Shown: one piece after another, positions 19,998 to 31,900 of the stretch
Numbering within the stretch: position 1 is the first letter of the stretch
How the letters are laid out: each line of letters opens with the position of its first letter
NCBI GenBank assembly: GCA_002786025.1
Contig: NHNW01000019.1
Span: 620,001 to 684,000 of the forward strand
Source: Zasmidium citrigriseum
Taxonomy: Eukaryota; Ascomycota; Dothideomycetes; Mycosphaerellales; Mycosphaerellaceae
DNA length: 64,000 bases
Reading direction: 5' to 3'
Position numbers and translations under genes: made by a program
Notes under the pieces: model-generated
What the model was told of the DNA's origin: nothing
The model's database searches: none
The model's input: only the letters and a program-made list of their open reading frames with translations

Positions 19998-21015
19998 ATT
20001 GACTGCGATTGGGAGGTCCTTTGCAATCAGTCTACGTGTTCTTGGAAGTGGCTTCTGCGGGTACTGCTGCTCGGTATCTTGTGGTGGATTCCAGCCAATT
20101 GAGCGTTCTGCACGAATTGTAGCTAGTTGTTGATGTTTTTGTAGATAGGCGATATCCCGAAGCATGTTCAGCGTTCTGTACCATAGTGCCTGCTAGACTT
20201 CTCCTTCTCCCGCTACCCATCGGTCTTCAAGTTTCCCGTGAGGGCCGATGTAGATTGTCGTTCGAAGTGCAACTTCGCCCTCGTTTGAGTGGCCTTCGAG
20301 GGTCGGGTAAGGCTTGCTAACGGGCGCTCCTCTCGGTCGAAGGTTCCTGACGGATAGCCATAGCTTCCGCCGCAAACGATCAAGCCCCCAGGCAGGCCAG
20401 GCCAGGCGGTGATAGCACCGGTTGTTGTCTGTCCATTCGTGACGCATGTTCCGAGCTGTCTTGAGGATAGGGACTTAATTAGCACTTAAATGTCAGCAGC
20501 AAGGCAGGAGCAAGTACCAGGAACCAGCCATGTCCGAAAAGCCTCTTCGAGGAAGGCATATGTCCCTGCCATCTTGCAATCCACCCTATCTCAAAAGCGG
20601 CATTGGAACTGAAATGGCCCATGGGCTAGGCGATCAGAAACGTAATGTTCGATACAATCTCTAGTATCTGCCGCTACTTTTTCTTCAGAAATGCTCAGGT
20701 ATCCCGACCAGCTGAAGAAAACAAAAAGGTATTCCCTTCCTTCTACCCGCGAAAAGCTTCGTGAAGCTCACCCAAGAACAAAGGAGAACAAGCAACTCCG
20801 TCTCGCCCCAGAATGTCCTCTGTTTTCTCTCCCATTCGAGTCGTCTTCCCCTGCCAAGATGTCTGCGCTTGTCCGTTGGATCTTGCGCTCGAAGCTCGCC
20901 GATATTGCGAGTGAGTTGTCATATGCCGTAACCTCATTAAGATGTTCCCTTTACCTGTGATCCGTGTCTACCTTGAATGTCTCTTGGTTCAATTGTGCTT
21001 CGTTGACGTTGCTAC
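19998..21015. other. Intergenic region after the CVNH array
   Basis: The 3' flank of CVNH copy 7 and of the PKA regulatory subunit gene. A short frame around 20,859 (MSALVRWILRSKLADIA followed by a GTGAGT) might be the first exon of a tiny gene, but I cannot find a matching downstream exon. Otherwise nothing is recognised. Confidence 0.4.
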
Positions 21016-22407
21016 TCATCTCAACGGGTCCGATGTTCCCTCCATCTTTCTCGGATCGTCACGACGCATGATGCTCTCCACAGGACCAAGCAAACGCTGG
21101 AAGCCGTCTTTGCCCAAAGTAGCAACCTTGACCTCCGTCTTGGTCTGCACACTCGCAGCACGTGGCTTGTCGTCCAAAAGTGCCAGTTCGCCAAAGTAGT
21201 CACCTGGCTTGTAGTTCTTCAATGGCTTATCCTCGCGTCCACGCTTGACCGCCTCTGCCTCTCCAGACTCCAGAATGTAGAACTTGTCACCAACATCGCC
21301 CTCCTTGATGATCAAACTACCAGCTGGGTACTTGACAGTCTCAAGTGCATCGGCGATTTTGCTTCGCTCGTAGGGCGTGAGGGAGGATAGAAGAGGGACC
21401 TCTTCCAAGAACGACTCGTACATGCGGCGGCGCTGGAATGCAGAGTCCATCAGAATACGGCGGAAGGTGATGCGGTCGAGCTGCCAGAGGATACTAGGCT
21501 CTGTGCTGACCACAGTCGCAGCACGCGGGGCGTTGTACATCAGTGCCAACTCGCCAAACGAGGTGCCAGGTCCTGAAGATGCCACCTTTTGTCCCAATCC
21601 ATCCGGTCCAGACTCAACCTTGCCAGTCTTGGACAGGTAGATGTCAAAGTTTCCTGACTCCACCACGTAAAAGTAGTCACCAGCATCTCCTTGAACAATC
21701 ACGCGAACGTCCTTCGCAGGTACTTTCCTCTCTTGAAGGGCGCCAAGTACTTGCGCAGACTGCTCGTCGTCGAGGTGGGAGAAGAGGAAGTTGTGGGAGA
21801 CGGCCTCTCGCAGGCGGTTCACCTGATCTTGCGTCTTGGGAAAGCTGGGAGCTTTCCAGTTTGCGTCATCTGCCGAAGCAGGGGCCAGCGACTCAGCCGA
21901 GACTGAAGTGCGGCGGTTCATGTTGTAGTTGTTGGGGAAGGAGTCTGGTTGCGACATGGCGCCGGCGGTGACAGAGGCAGGCGGGTTGGAGCGAGCGTTG
22001 CTAGCAGGGCCAAAGCCAAAGTTTCCAAAAGTGCCTCCGGGAGTGCTGTTGGAGTTGGGGTTGGCGTGGACGGTTCCTGGAGAGGCGTCGCCGCGAACGT
22101 TGGGAGGGAAGGAGGCGGCGGTGGGCGACTGGAAGTCATGCTCTTCCTCCTCGGCGACGGAATGCATCGCGGGCGTCTGGTTGGGAGCAGCTGAGGTCGC
22201 ACCGAAGGGATTGTTGCCGGGGAAGTTGCTCTCGGCCATTCCCGGCTGGCTGGAATGTCGCTGCGAGAGCAGGAATTCGGCGCGCTGGGACTCCAGACGG
22301 CGGGCGAAGAAGTTGAAGCAGGTCTGCAGGATGTCGCCGTGGGGGTTCTTGAGGATCTCGCGGTTGAGGGCGGCGATTTCGTTCTGGTAGTCACTGGGCA
22401 GCGACAT
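21016..22407 (-). CDS. pkaR: cAMP-dependent protein kinase regulatory subunit
   Basis: The regulatory subunit holds PKA catalytic subunits inactive until cAMP binds; in fungi it controls growth, development and virulence. The frame is intronless, 463 aa from the ATG at 22407. Residues 1-50 (YQNEIAALNREILKNP..DILQTCFNFF) form the docking/dimerisation helix. A long Asn/Pro/Ser-rich linker leads to the inhibitor site RRTSVS (about 165-170), an RRxS autophosphorylatable pseudosubstrate. Two cyclic-nucleotide domains follow, each with its phosphate-binding cassette: FGELALMYNAPRAATV (from about 284) and FGELALLDDKPRAASV (from about 405). All cassette Glu and Arg residues are present, so both sites should bind cAMP. 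The in-frame extension upstream of the ATG has no ATG start. Confidence 0.95.
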   Translation of the reverse strand: MSLPSDYQNEIAALNREILKNPHGDILQTCFNFFARRLESQRAEFLLSQRHSSQPGMAESNFPGNNPFGATSAAPNQTPAMHSVAEEEEHDFQSPTAASFPPNVRGDASPGTVHANPNSNSTPGGTFGNFGFGPASNARSNPPASVTAGAMSQPDSFPNNYNMNRRTSVSAESLAPASADDANWKAPSFPKTQDQVNRLREAVSHNFLFSHLDDEQSAQVLGALQERKVPAKDVRVIVQGDAGDYFYVVESGNFDIYLSKTGKVESGPDGLGQKVASSGPGTSFGELALMYNAPRAATVVSTEPSILWQLDRITFRRILMDSAFQRRRMYESFLEEVPLLSSLTPYERSKIADALETVKYPAGSLIIKEGDVGDKFYILESGEAEAVKRGREDKPLKNYKPGDYFGELALLDDKPRAASVQTKTEVKVATLGKDGFQRLLGPVESIMRRDDPRKMEGTSDPLR

Positions 22408-23470
22408 TGGGCAGGTGGAGTCAGAGGCGGGCGGGCGGCGGTGCGAGAGCGCAGTGGACCTGACGTCGGTCGTTCGCAACAGCGGGCACGTCTCGTGCTG
22501 GGTCCTGGTGGTGCGGGTGCGGCTTGTGCAAGCAAGTGGTGGTGCTTGCTCGGGGCGGATGCAGGGTGCAGAGTGGAGTCTTGACGTAGCTGGGCCTGGG
22601 ATGTGCTGCCGCGCGCGCGACCACGACGTCCACCAGGATGGGCGGTGATACAGGAGACAGCGGAGCTCACGCCAGGATGGAGGAGTACAAGCGGGAGAAG
22701 GAGGAGGAGGGCGTCAGGGCGGCGGCGGTTGCGGTGGGCGAAGGGGGCAGGCTTCTAGAAGGGAGGTGGAAGAAGTCTGATGGCTGCAGCGGTGGTCCAT
22801 CTCACACCAAGCTGTCGTTGCTGTGTTTCTTTGACGGGAGTACCCGTGGAGGCGGGGAAGCTTTTCCAGACGAGACACGCCTGAGATATCTCAGGCCACC
22901 GGAAATCACTCACTCACAGCAGCAATCACATGCTTGGCGAACAGACCGCCATCTGGCACTTGGATAGCGCAATGGCACAATTCTAGCATCAGCCAAACAA
23001 TTCGTGATTTCTGGCAGCAGTCAATTCGTTCTCGCATGTGAATTTGCTGCCCAGCTCCACATCAACGTCAGCGAGCAGCAGCGGTCGGCCAGCTTCCAGC
23101 CAGCTCTAGCTGCCAGCCACTGCGAGGCACTTTCATAACAGCACCTTTGCGCCGATCGAGCAGCAATCTTGTGCGACGACATCTGTACAGTACCGCCCGC
23201 AATTTCACTCCCTTAGCCACCAGCACCACCCACGAAACACCTTATCGCCAGCAGTTCAGGCGCGACACCGTGCCATTCTCGGCCTTCCCCGCTCCGTTGA
23301 CAGCACCCGAGTCACAGCGCTAGCAGGCGAGCCCGTAATCGACACCAGCGTGACCAGCACCACCCTTCTCCCTCGCCAACCTTGAGGGCCTGCCGCTGCA
23401 TCCCAAACCTGCCTTCACCCTCACAGCTGTCGTCATCCCATTGTGCTTGTCCTACTCTTAATCCACCGCC
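22408..23470. other. Divergent intergenic region: PKA regulatory subunit and Crp1-like promoters
   Basis: About 1.06 kb between two divergent starts. It is rich in purine tracts near 22,680-22,760 and pyrimidine/CA-rich toward 23,460. No gene, repeat or tRNA was recognised. Long leaders are usual for PKA regulatory genes. Confidence 0.5.
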
Positions 23471-25765
23471 ATGGGAAGCTATACCTTTCGCTGGTGAGTC
23501 CTGCGCAATCGCCATCCCAATCGCATCCCCAACCTCCTCGCGCCTGCCTGCGCAATCGATACGCCTGCATATCCAGCCTGCGCGATTGTCACGCAATTGG
23601 ACGCGCGGGCTCCTCCGGCGAGGCTGAGTCGCTGAGTCCACAAGCTGACGCCTGATTAAAGGGAACACCCAGCTGCTGAAGTCTACGTCACCGGCACCTT
23701 TGACGACTGGGCCAAATCCATCAAGCTCGATAAGAAGGACACGGTTCACGAAAAGACCGTGACTCTCAAACCAACAACCGAGAAGATCCTGTACAAGGTA
23801 AGAGCGAGTCGCACGGGAGGCGCAACACTGGAACGATACTCCTTAGCATTGCGCACACGCTGACGCGCGAACCACCAGTTTGTCGCAGACGGCGAGTGGA
23901 AACACGACCACACGGGCAAGTCCGAGACCGACGACAAGGGAAACGTGAACAACGTCCTATACCCCGAAGACATCAAACCACCAAACTCCATGGCACAGCA
24001 GACGATCTCTTCGGTCGCGCCTGGCGCGTCGACGACGGAGATGGCAGGTGAGCAGCCCCTTCAGAAGGAGAACGCTCCTCCGGGTGCCTTCCCAGAGACT
24101 CCAGCGGTGGACTCGCAAGATGAGGACAAGGGTGGTTTGGCAGGAGCAGCGACGGGCGCAGCAGCTACTGTCGCTGCAGGAGCTGGAGCAGTTGCTGCGT
24201 CTGCCGCGGCAGCGTTGGGCTTGTCGAAGGAGAAGCAAGAGCAGGCGGAGCAGACCTTCTCCGTGAACCCAATCCCAGCGTCGGATGGCATTGGCAACCC
24301 AGTCAAGGGCCTTGCACCTGGCGAGAAGGTCCCTGATCCTTCGACCATCAACAACAACACCGTATCTTCCACCGCCCACGACGACCCATCGTTAAAGAGC
24401 AGCGAACAGACGTTTGGCGTAGCACCCATACCTGCGACAGGCGGCATCGGCAACCCTATCTCTCTTCCAGCTGGACAAGCTCCACCAGATCCCAGCACTA
24501 TCACTGGCAACACCATCAACAGCAACGTCAAGCTTGACCAGGCATCATACGAGAAGAGTGATTCCGGCGCTCCACAACTGCCCCCAGTCCTCACTCCCAC
24601 GAGCGAGAGAGAAGCCGCAGGTACCTCTGCAATCTTTGGTGGCCTCGGTCCCCAGACGACCAACATGGGAATCCCAGAATCCGGCGGCATGGGAATGGGC
24701 AAGGACGCTCCACCACCGATCGAGTCTCAAGACACCGGACCAGTTCTCTCGTCAGTTGGTGCGACCAGCACTACTAACCAGCTCGCAGGCTTGCAGCCAA
24801 AGGAGCCACGCGGCGTTCCAGAGGTTGTGTCCGAGAGCCAGCAGGAGGCGCACGTGAGCCCAGAGGCCGCTGCCAACCCTGAGGCTGTCCTGGAGAAGAA
24901 GCAGATGGAGAATGAGCTTAAGGCAAAGGTTCCCGAAGAAAAGGCTGAGAGTGAGAACACTGGTGGCATTGCCGGTGCCGTGGCCGGCGGTGTTGCTGCT
25001 GCGGGAGCGGCTGCAGCTGGTGGCGTGGCCATTGCCCGTCAGAAGGCCGAGGAATCTACTGGCAAGGACCCGGTTTCCGTCCTGCCAGAGTCGGTTCAGA
25101 ACAGCATCAACAACATGAACAACAAGTCGACTACCAACGGCGAGACAGCAAATGCCGTGCCATCTGAGGTCACTGAATCCCAGAAGGAAGCTCACGTGGC
25201 TCCAGAGGCCGCCGCGAACCCGGAAGCCGTCAAGGAGAAGAGCGAAGTTGAGCAAGAGCTTCTCAAGAAGGTCCCAGAATCTCAAGATGCCGGTCAGCCA
25301 GCACCAACTGAGGCTGCCGCCACTTCTGCAACTGCACCTACTGGCGCCACCACCTCGTCCGGAGCACCTCAGCTTGCTGATCCCGTTGGAGGTGGTCTCG
25401 CACCTATCAGCATGGATGACAAGAACCTCAACGCATCAGCTGATACGCCCGCCAAGACGCCTGCTGAAGCCGGCAAGGTGAGCGACCTCAAGGCTCAAGA
25501 AGACAGCCGTGATGTCAGCCCAATGTCGAAGCCTACGACCAACACGCAGCCCACTGTCACCACTGGCGTTGCCGAGAGCGCTGCACCAGCGACCTCCAAG
25601 CCAGTCGGCACGCCACGCGATAAGAACGCATCTGCGAGCACCCCACAGAAGCGCAACTCGATCATGGATCGGTTCAAGAACACTCCAGAGTCATCCAAGT
25701 CGACGGGCAGCGAGGGCAAGAAGAAGGGCCTGTTCAGCAGGATCAAGGAGAAGCTCAAGAACTAG
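23471..25765 (+). CDS. Crp1/Mdg1-like protein with CBM48 (AMPK-type glycogen-binding) domain
   Basis: Three exons (23471-23493, 23662-23797, 23879-25765) give 681 aa. The first ~85 residues form a CBM48 domain as in AMPK beta subunits and yeast Crp1/Mdg1: MGSYTFRW, EVYVTGTFDDWAKSIKL, TEKILYKFVADGEWKHD, then NNVLYPEDI. The rest is disordered and repetitive. There are two copies of an EQTF.V.PIPA..GIGNP unit, two of a V(V/T)ESQ.EAHV.PEAAANPEAV unit, two Ala-rich stretches (AAATVAAGAGAVAASAAAA and a similar one), and a basic amphipathic end (GLFSRIKEKLKN). In yeast this family is linked to cruciform DNA binding and pheromone signalling. A carbohydrate or scaffold role is possible; I cannot choose. 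The first exon is only 23 nt, and the 168-nt first intron is the longest in the window. Confidence 0.85.
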
Positions 25766-26550
25766 TTTGCTCCTTCTTGTCCCTTCCTATGTTCGTAGCG
25801 GCTCTGCTGACAGTGGTTGACAGTCATCGCGCGAAGGGGAAATCTAGGTCGAGCTGTTTCGGAAAGCACGATGACGATGGTTGGGTGCAGATTGCTTCTC
25901 GCGACGGCAGTGCACACGATGATAGTGTTCTCTCCGAATGTCACGAGAAGCCAGCCAACGAGCAGAGCGACGAGGAATCGATCGAGGCTGTCAGTGAAGT
26001 TGAGATCGCCGAAACTCCACCTCGACTGTCTCTGGACTTGTCGGACGGCTGCAGTATGCGATGGGATCGACCATGGCTGGTCAAGTCGTCTTCGGCTACC
26101 ACGATGGTACACTCCATCAAGTCACCCTGATCGTCACGCTGCTCTGTTGCACTCGCTTTTGGATTGTGGATGGGACTTTGGGACATACTGGTTGCTTTTA
26201 CTGTTCGCTGCGTTACATGAGGATGGTCCGAGGCCCCCTTTTTGTTTGCTTTTGCTTACTTGCGTGCGTTCGATACCACTTTCGCGCGTGGGGAAGGACT
26301 GTTCTTATGATGGATTGGTACTTTTGGGTTTTCTGTTCTTGGGCAGGCTGGTTCATATAGGTACAGAGAGAAAGGACACAAAAGAATGAATGTAATGTGT
26401 TTGACGTACAAACAAGCAAGACCTACCAACAAGACTGGAGACTCATTCTCATTCATTACCAGACTCATCTCAACTTCATTGCAATTCATAGCCAGGCCTC
26501 TGGTCATACTGATCTTGTCTTCTATATGTCTATCTTGCTTTCTCTATGCT
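25766..26550. other. Intergenic region between convergent genes
   Basis: The stop of the Crp1-like gene and the stop of the amidase gene face each other across this 785-bp stretch, so it holds two 3' UTRs. Overlapping open frames exist on both strands (for example 25,817-26,389), but none shows domain signatures. Confidence 0.5.
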
Positions 26551-28302
26551 CTACGAATCAGCCCAATGCCCACCCATTTCCCACGCCTTCGCAGCCTTAA
26601 AAATACTCCCCTCATCCCACCTCTTCGCAACAACCTGCATCCCAATCGGCAACCTCCCATCACCATCTTTCACTTTCCCCCATCCCACAGGCATACTCAT
26701 AGCAGGATGCCCAGTAACATTAAACGGACTCGTATTCAGCGTATTCCCAATCGCCGGCTCAAACAACTCCATAATCTGCTCACTCCACCCATTGGGATTC
26801 TCCTCCGTCTTCAGCGTTCCTTTTGGATGCGGAGGACCAACGGTGGGGTTTACTGGCGTCAGGAGGACGTCGACTTCTTCGAAGGCTGCGTCGTATGCGG
26901 CGCGGAGCTCGTGGACGTGCATGTGGGCTTTGCGGGTTAGGGAGGGGCCGTATTTCTTTTCCAAGTGGGCGACGTTGAGGAGGACGTTGACGACTGCGGG
27001 GTTGCGGTTGGCCAGAATGTCGAAGAAGTTCTGATCGATGGGGAGAGGGTCAAGCCCTGGGAGGGTGTGGGATAGGAGATGGCTTGGTCTGTTGGCGATG
27101 TAATGCGGCATTGAAGGGCGAGAGGCGACGGTCCAGATTGCGGCGCCGAATTTGTGGAGAGGAATGGAGATTTCTTTGACTTCTGCTCCGAGGGTCTTGA
27201 ATCGGTCGGCCGCTGACTGGACTTTTTCCTTGACAGCAAGATCCAGGCCAGCGACTTCGAAAGACTCCTTGAGAATACCGATACGAAGCCCTTTGGCCGC
27301 ACCCGTACTGTTCCAATCGCCGCTCGCTTCTTTGGTCGAGATCCACGTCTTGAGATTCCCAATGTAATCAGGTACTTTCGAAAGCAATGGAGACTCCGGA
27401 GTCATTCTAGTGTCAATTCCATCCCACCCAGCCAGGACACGTAGTAGCAGAGCCGTGTCTTCTACTGTCCGACACATTGGTCCAGTATGATCGATCATCG
27501 GTGTCAGAGGTGCAATACCGGTGTATGGAACCAGCCCGTGCGTAGGCTTTAGACCGTAGATTCCACTGTAGCTGGCAGGCAAACGGATCGAACCTCCTTG
27601 GTCACCGCCAACAGCCATATCAACAGCCTCACCAAGTGGATAGTCTCTCGTATCCATGCCAGACTTTCTCGCATCTTCGACATCGCTTGCGCTGACCAAA
27701 GCACCACATCCACTGCTACTTCCTCCGGTGGCGTATCCTGGTAGGTGAGCGTTGTGCACGATGCCAGAATCTGAAGTAAAGCTCAATGCGAAGGCCGAAA
27801 AGTTCTCGCAGGTGGCAGTTCCTTTCACTATGCCTCCATTTTCCAAGACTCTGCTGACGACTGTTGCATCGATGGTACTGATCGGATGCTTGCCGTCTTT
27901 GAAATGTTTCGCAGAGGCTCCCAATCCGAGCGGTAGTCCAGCCACAGAGACATTATCTTTGAAAGCGACTGTCCTCCCAGCGAGAGATCCACTTGCAGCC
28001 TTAGGATCCGAGGCTTTCAGGTTCGTCTTGTGTGCCCAGCCATTCAGTGGATTCTCTTTTTCATCAGGCCTGTAGAATGTCCTCTCGCCACCTTCGACGG
28101 GTACTGGCTTTAGTCGTGGATCCTCATATTCCGGTAGATTCTTCACAGCTTCGCATACAGCATCAAAGCTATTGGCGAACAAGAGGAAGTTCGACTCATT
28201 GATACTCCCAGGCTTGATGGCAAAGTTGTTCGATTCGCAGATACTCTTGAGATCATCGAGAGTCACAGTCGGCTCGCCCGAGGCCAGCGACACGATCGAC
28301 AT
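26551..28302 (-). CDS. Amidase-signature hydrolase
   Basis: An intronless 583-aa amidase-signature enzyme that hydrolyses carboxamide bonds with a Ser-cisSer-Lys triad. Lys115 lies in RTVAFKDNVSVAG, the cis-Ser in GGSSSGCGALVSA (about 193-205), and the nucleophile Ser238 in VGGDQGGSIRLPA, where Gln replaces the usual Thr before GGS. The C-terminal part holds TPVNPTVGPPHPKG and the family ending ..TGHPAMSMPVG. It resembles fungal acetamidase-like or bacterial AmiC-like enzymes more than fatty-acid amide hydrolase, as there is no membrane segment. It is transcribed divergently from the hydantoinase/oxoprolinase gene, with 662 bp between starts, which suggests a shared promoter and joint use in breaking an imide or hydantoin-type compound. 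The upstream frame lacks an ATG, fixing the start at 28302. Confidence 0.9.
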   Translation of the reverse strand: MSIVSLASGEPTVTLDDLKSICESNNFAIKPGSINESNFLLFANSFDAVCEAVKNLPEYEDPRLKPVPVEGGERTFYRPDEKENPLNGWAHKTNLKASDPKAASGSLAGRTVAFKDNVSVAGLPLGLGASAKHFKDGKHPISTIDATVVSRVLENGGIVKGTATCENFSAFALSFTSDSGIVHNAHLPGYATGGSSSGCGALVSASDVEDARKSGMDTRDYPLGEAVDMAVGGDQGGSIRLPASYSGIYGLKPTHGLVPYTGIAPLTPMIDHTGPMCRTVEDTALLLRVLAGWDGIDTRMTPESPLLSKVPDYIGNLKTWISTKEASGDWNSTGAAKGLRIGILKESFEVAGLDLAVKEKVQSAADRFKTLGAEVKEISIPLHKFGAAIWTVASRPSMPHYIANRPSHLLSHTLPGLDPLPIDQNFFDILANRNPAVVNVLLNVAHLEKKYGPSLTRKAHMHVHELRAAYDAAFEEVDVLLTPVNPTVGPPHPKGTLKTEENPNGWSEQIMELFEPAIGNTLNTSPFNVTGHPAMSMPVGWGKVKDGDGRLPIGMQVVAKRWDEGSIFKAAKAWEMGGHWADS

Positions 28303-28964
28303 CTTGGCACCTTGCAAACAGTATGAAACAATCCGAGACGAGAAGACTTACCTTACAGTTCTAGTCAGAACCAGCGAATTGGTCGATGATATGGTCCTCT
28401 TCGGTATCGGAGCTGGAGACAGATGCGATGCGAGGTCGCCGCGGGCAAGCTCCACAAGATCCATCGTCTCCCAGCAGCTTGGAAAGCACATTCCCGCCAT
28501 CTGGCCAGTGTTGGCCGACGGCGGGATGAGGAATATTGATAGGCGTGAGTTCAGGAGAGATGGAAGAAAGACGTCCACCCAGCCTGCCCCGGACTTTTCT
28601 CGGCAGCGTCGGAGAGAAGGACCTCACGCGTCCCTTATCAGCACCTCCTCCACCTTTTCCCACCTCACCCCTCCTCGCCTTGGATCTTGGACCGCCGTGC
28701 CGGGCAGACATGGCTGCTATCGCCTATGCAGACTGCGCGTACCTGGCAGCGTCGCTTGGAGCGCGGCCAATTGAGAGCTTCAGGATTGTTGCCTATCACT
28801 CCTCTTCATGGGCAGCAGAGGAGAGCTGCGGCTGATAACGATAGCCGAATCGATACACGCCCAGGACGCGAGTAACGATGTCTTGGGAGGTAAGTAGTAC
28901 GTATAGGTAGGTCCTCGCTCGTGGTGGGAGTTGGTAGGGAACTGTAGCTTCCTTCGTCGCGACT
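28303..28964. promoter_or_regulatory. Divergent promoter: amidase and hydantoinase/oxoprolinase
   Basis: 662 bp between two ATGs facing away from each other. A conceptual frame crossing it (28,172-28,774) overlaps the amidase start and has no domain. I see no strong TATA box. Co-regulation is inferred from the arrangement only. Confidence 0.45.
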
Positions 28965-31900
28965 ATGGCTGCAACCACATCTATCACTGATACTTACCGT
29001 TTGGGCGTTGACGTTGGAGGTGAGCTGCCTGGTTCATGTAATCATTGTAGAGTGAGATTCTGACATTCAATAGGCACTTTCACCGACGCCTGCGCCTTTT
29101 CACCGAATGGCAAGATCTATCGAGCCAAAGTCCCATCCACACCACACGATCAATCCATTGGCGTAAAGAACAGCATAGACAAAGTCAGAGCCGTGATTGA
29201 AGCAGAGGAGTCCTTTAAGGGCAAGTTTGGAGCTCTCCATCATGGCAGTACCGTTGCAACGAACGCCCTGTTGGAGGGCAAGGGCGTGCCTGCCGCTTTG
29301 ATCGTCACAGAAGGCCATAAAGATGTTCTTGTGGCCAGAAGATCACAAATACCTGGAGGTCTGGCATCTTGGATAAACTGGGATCCACCAGCTCCCCTTA
29401 TCCCTCTGGAGCGAACGCTTCAGTGCGCAGAGAGAATCGGCGTTGACGGACAGGAGGTCAAGCCAGTTGACAAGGAGGCTCTCAAGAAGGAGCTTCTCAC
29501 AGTCAAGGGCAAAGTGCAAGCAGTGACTATCAGCTTGCTTAATTCCTGGGTATCCGGCGAGCACGAGAGGCAAGTCGCCGAGGTCGTCAAGGAGGTGCTG
29601 GGCGACGACGTGGAAGTCTCACTCTCAAGCGATGTACTTCCTGAGCTCGGCGAATACGAGCGCACAGTCACCGCAGCAGCCAACTCTGTTGTCAAGCCGG
29701 AGGTCAAGAGATATACGCGAGGCCTGGGCAACAAGCTCAGCGAGGACACACCCACTGTTCGCATCCTGAAAAGTGATGGCGGTCTCACAAACCTGGATCT
29801 TGCTGGAGAGCTGCCAGTCAACATCCTCATGTCTGGTCCCGCTGGTGGTGTACGAGGCATCACGAGCATTATCGCCAACTCGACAGAGCACAAGAACCTG
29901 ATTACCTTGGATATGGGCGGAACCTCCACGGACGTTGCCCTGATCGCTAACTCTCAACCTTCGCTGAGACGAGAGACCATGGTCGGCGACCTCGCAGTAC
30001 GCTCTCCATCGGTGGACGTTCGAACAATTGGAGCAGGTGGTGGTAGCTTGGCATTCTTCTCCAAGCTCACCAATACCCTTCGTGTTGGACCTGAGTCCTC
30101 TGGAGCAGTCCCTGGTCCAGCATGTTACGGCCGTGGCGGCACTCAAGCAACTGTAACCGACGCAAACCTCGTGCTTGGATATTTGCCAGAGACTCTGCTT
30201 GGTGGCGAGTTCAAGCTCGATGTCGCAGCGGCAAAGGCTGCCGTTGGCAAATTGGCAGAAGAGATGGGCAAGACATTGTACGAGACCGCTGAGGCTATTA
30301 TCGATCTTGCCAACGAAGCAATCTACGGTGCTCTACGCTTAGTCTCTGTCGAGCGTGGGCACAACCCAGCCGACTTTGCTCTTGTCGCCTTTGGAGGCGC
30401 TGGACCAATGTGCGCCAACGGCGTTGGCAAGCTGCTCGGAGCATGGCCTGTTATCGTGCCAGCAGCGCCAGGTATTCTCTGTGCTCAGGGAGATGCCACT
30501 ACGAAAATGAGCCATGAGCTTTCAGTATCGTTCATTCACCTCCTCACAAGCACCACGATGGACACCTTGCGAGGCGAATACAAAACCCTGAAGGACAAGT
30601 GTGAAACTATCATGAAGGAGGCACTGGACACTACGACCCCTGAGCTTAGCACCACCTACGCTGCTGCCCTCCGCTACAAGGGTCAGGCTCTCGAGCTCGG
30701 GATCACTCTGTCTGAGGAAGACCTCGCCCAGCCGATGGAAGCGTTCGAGAAAGTTGCCAAAGAGAAGTTCGATAAGATCCACGAGCAGCAGTTTAGCTAC
30801 ACCCTTGAGAACTTCCCGCTGGAACTCACTCGCCTGACCGTCACCGTCGTCGATGCCTCCCCCGACATCGACATCCCAACCATCTCCAAAGCCGACTCCG
30901 AGACGCCGCCAGAGTCCGCTATAATCGAGAAGAAAACGATCGTGTCACAGGGCAAAGAACACGAAGCCACATTCTGGAGTCGCTCGGCTATCAGCAAAGC
31001 TGGCTACAAAGTCCAGGGTCCCGCTGTCGTCGTCGAGATGGACAGCAACACACTCATCGCACCGGGCTTTGAAGCTTTGGTTGACCAGGTCGGCAATCTT
31101 TGCATTTCGCCCATGCCCGGGAATGAGATGCCAACGTTCAAGTCGAAATTCGAGAGTACTGTCTCTAATAAGACACAGGAGCAGAAGGTAAGTATTCCGC
31201 AATCAAGCTGGATATCTCCACATCTCTAATTGTGTTACAGGAGGCTGAGGCGCGAAAGATCGTCGAGGAGATCCCAACTGTGCCTACCCTCATCGCCAGC
31301 TCCCTTGCATCTATTCGTGCAGAGATGGACACCCTGATGCTTCGATGCTCGATGTCGCCGGCTATTCGTGAACAACAAGACGAATTCAACGTCATGTGAG
31401 TCTCGAATTCCATTGATCTATCCATTACGAAGTCCATACTGACACTGTATTTTCTTTAGCACCAACCCCGAAGGAAAGATGCTGGTCGGTCAATTCGGCT
31501 CCTTCATCGGTCAATTCCTCAAGATCTGGAACTACAAGCTCAGCAGGAACGAAGTCGATCCAATCCAAGAAGGCGACGTCTTCATCACAAACGGTACTTG
31601 ATTCCAACCAACCCCCCTCACACCCATTCTAACCAACTTTCAGACGTCTACGAAGTCGAAGGCGCCGTCTCCCACCTCAACGACGTAATCGTCCTCCTTC
31701 CCATCTTCTTCAACCACCAACTCGTTGGCTGGGCCGCCAACTTCGGCCACATGACCGACGTGCAAGGCCAAGTCCCCGGTAGCATGTCCATCAACGCGCA
31801 GACAATCTTCGACGACGGCCTCCAAATCCCCACGATGAAACTCTTCGAAGCCGGGAAGATGAACCGCTCCCTCGTCGAGCTCATGTGTCGTAACTCCCGT

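Noticed and set aside
20691..20960. Plus-strand 89-codon frame beside the PKA regulatory subunit gene
   Set aside because: It starts far upstream of any conserved part and ends in probable 3' UTR; no downstream exon could be joined to the short MSALVRWILR piece.
21016..22670. Long frames on the opposite strand and in other phases of the PKA regulatory subunit gene
   Set aside because: They mirror a high-GC coding region; only the annotated frame has the cyclic-nucleotide domains.
25817..26507. Overlapping frames on both strands between the Crp1-like gene and the amidase gene
   Set aside because: They lie between two convergent stops and have low-complexity or Trp/Cys-rich translations typical of non-coding frames.
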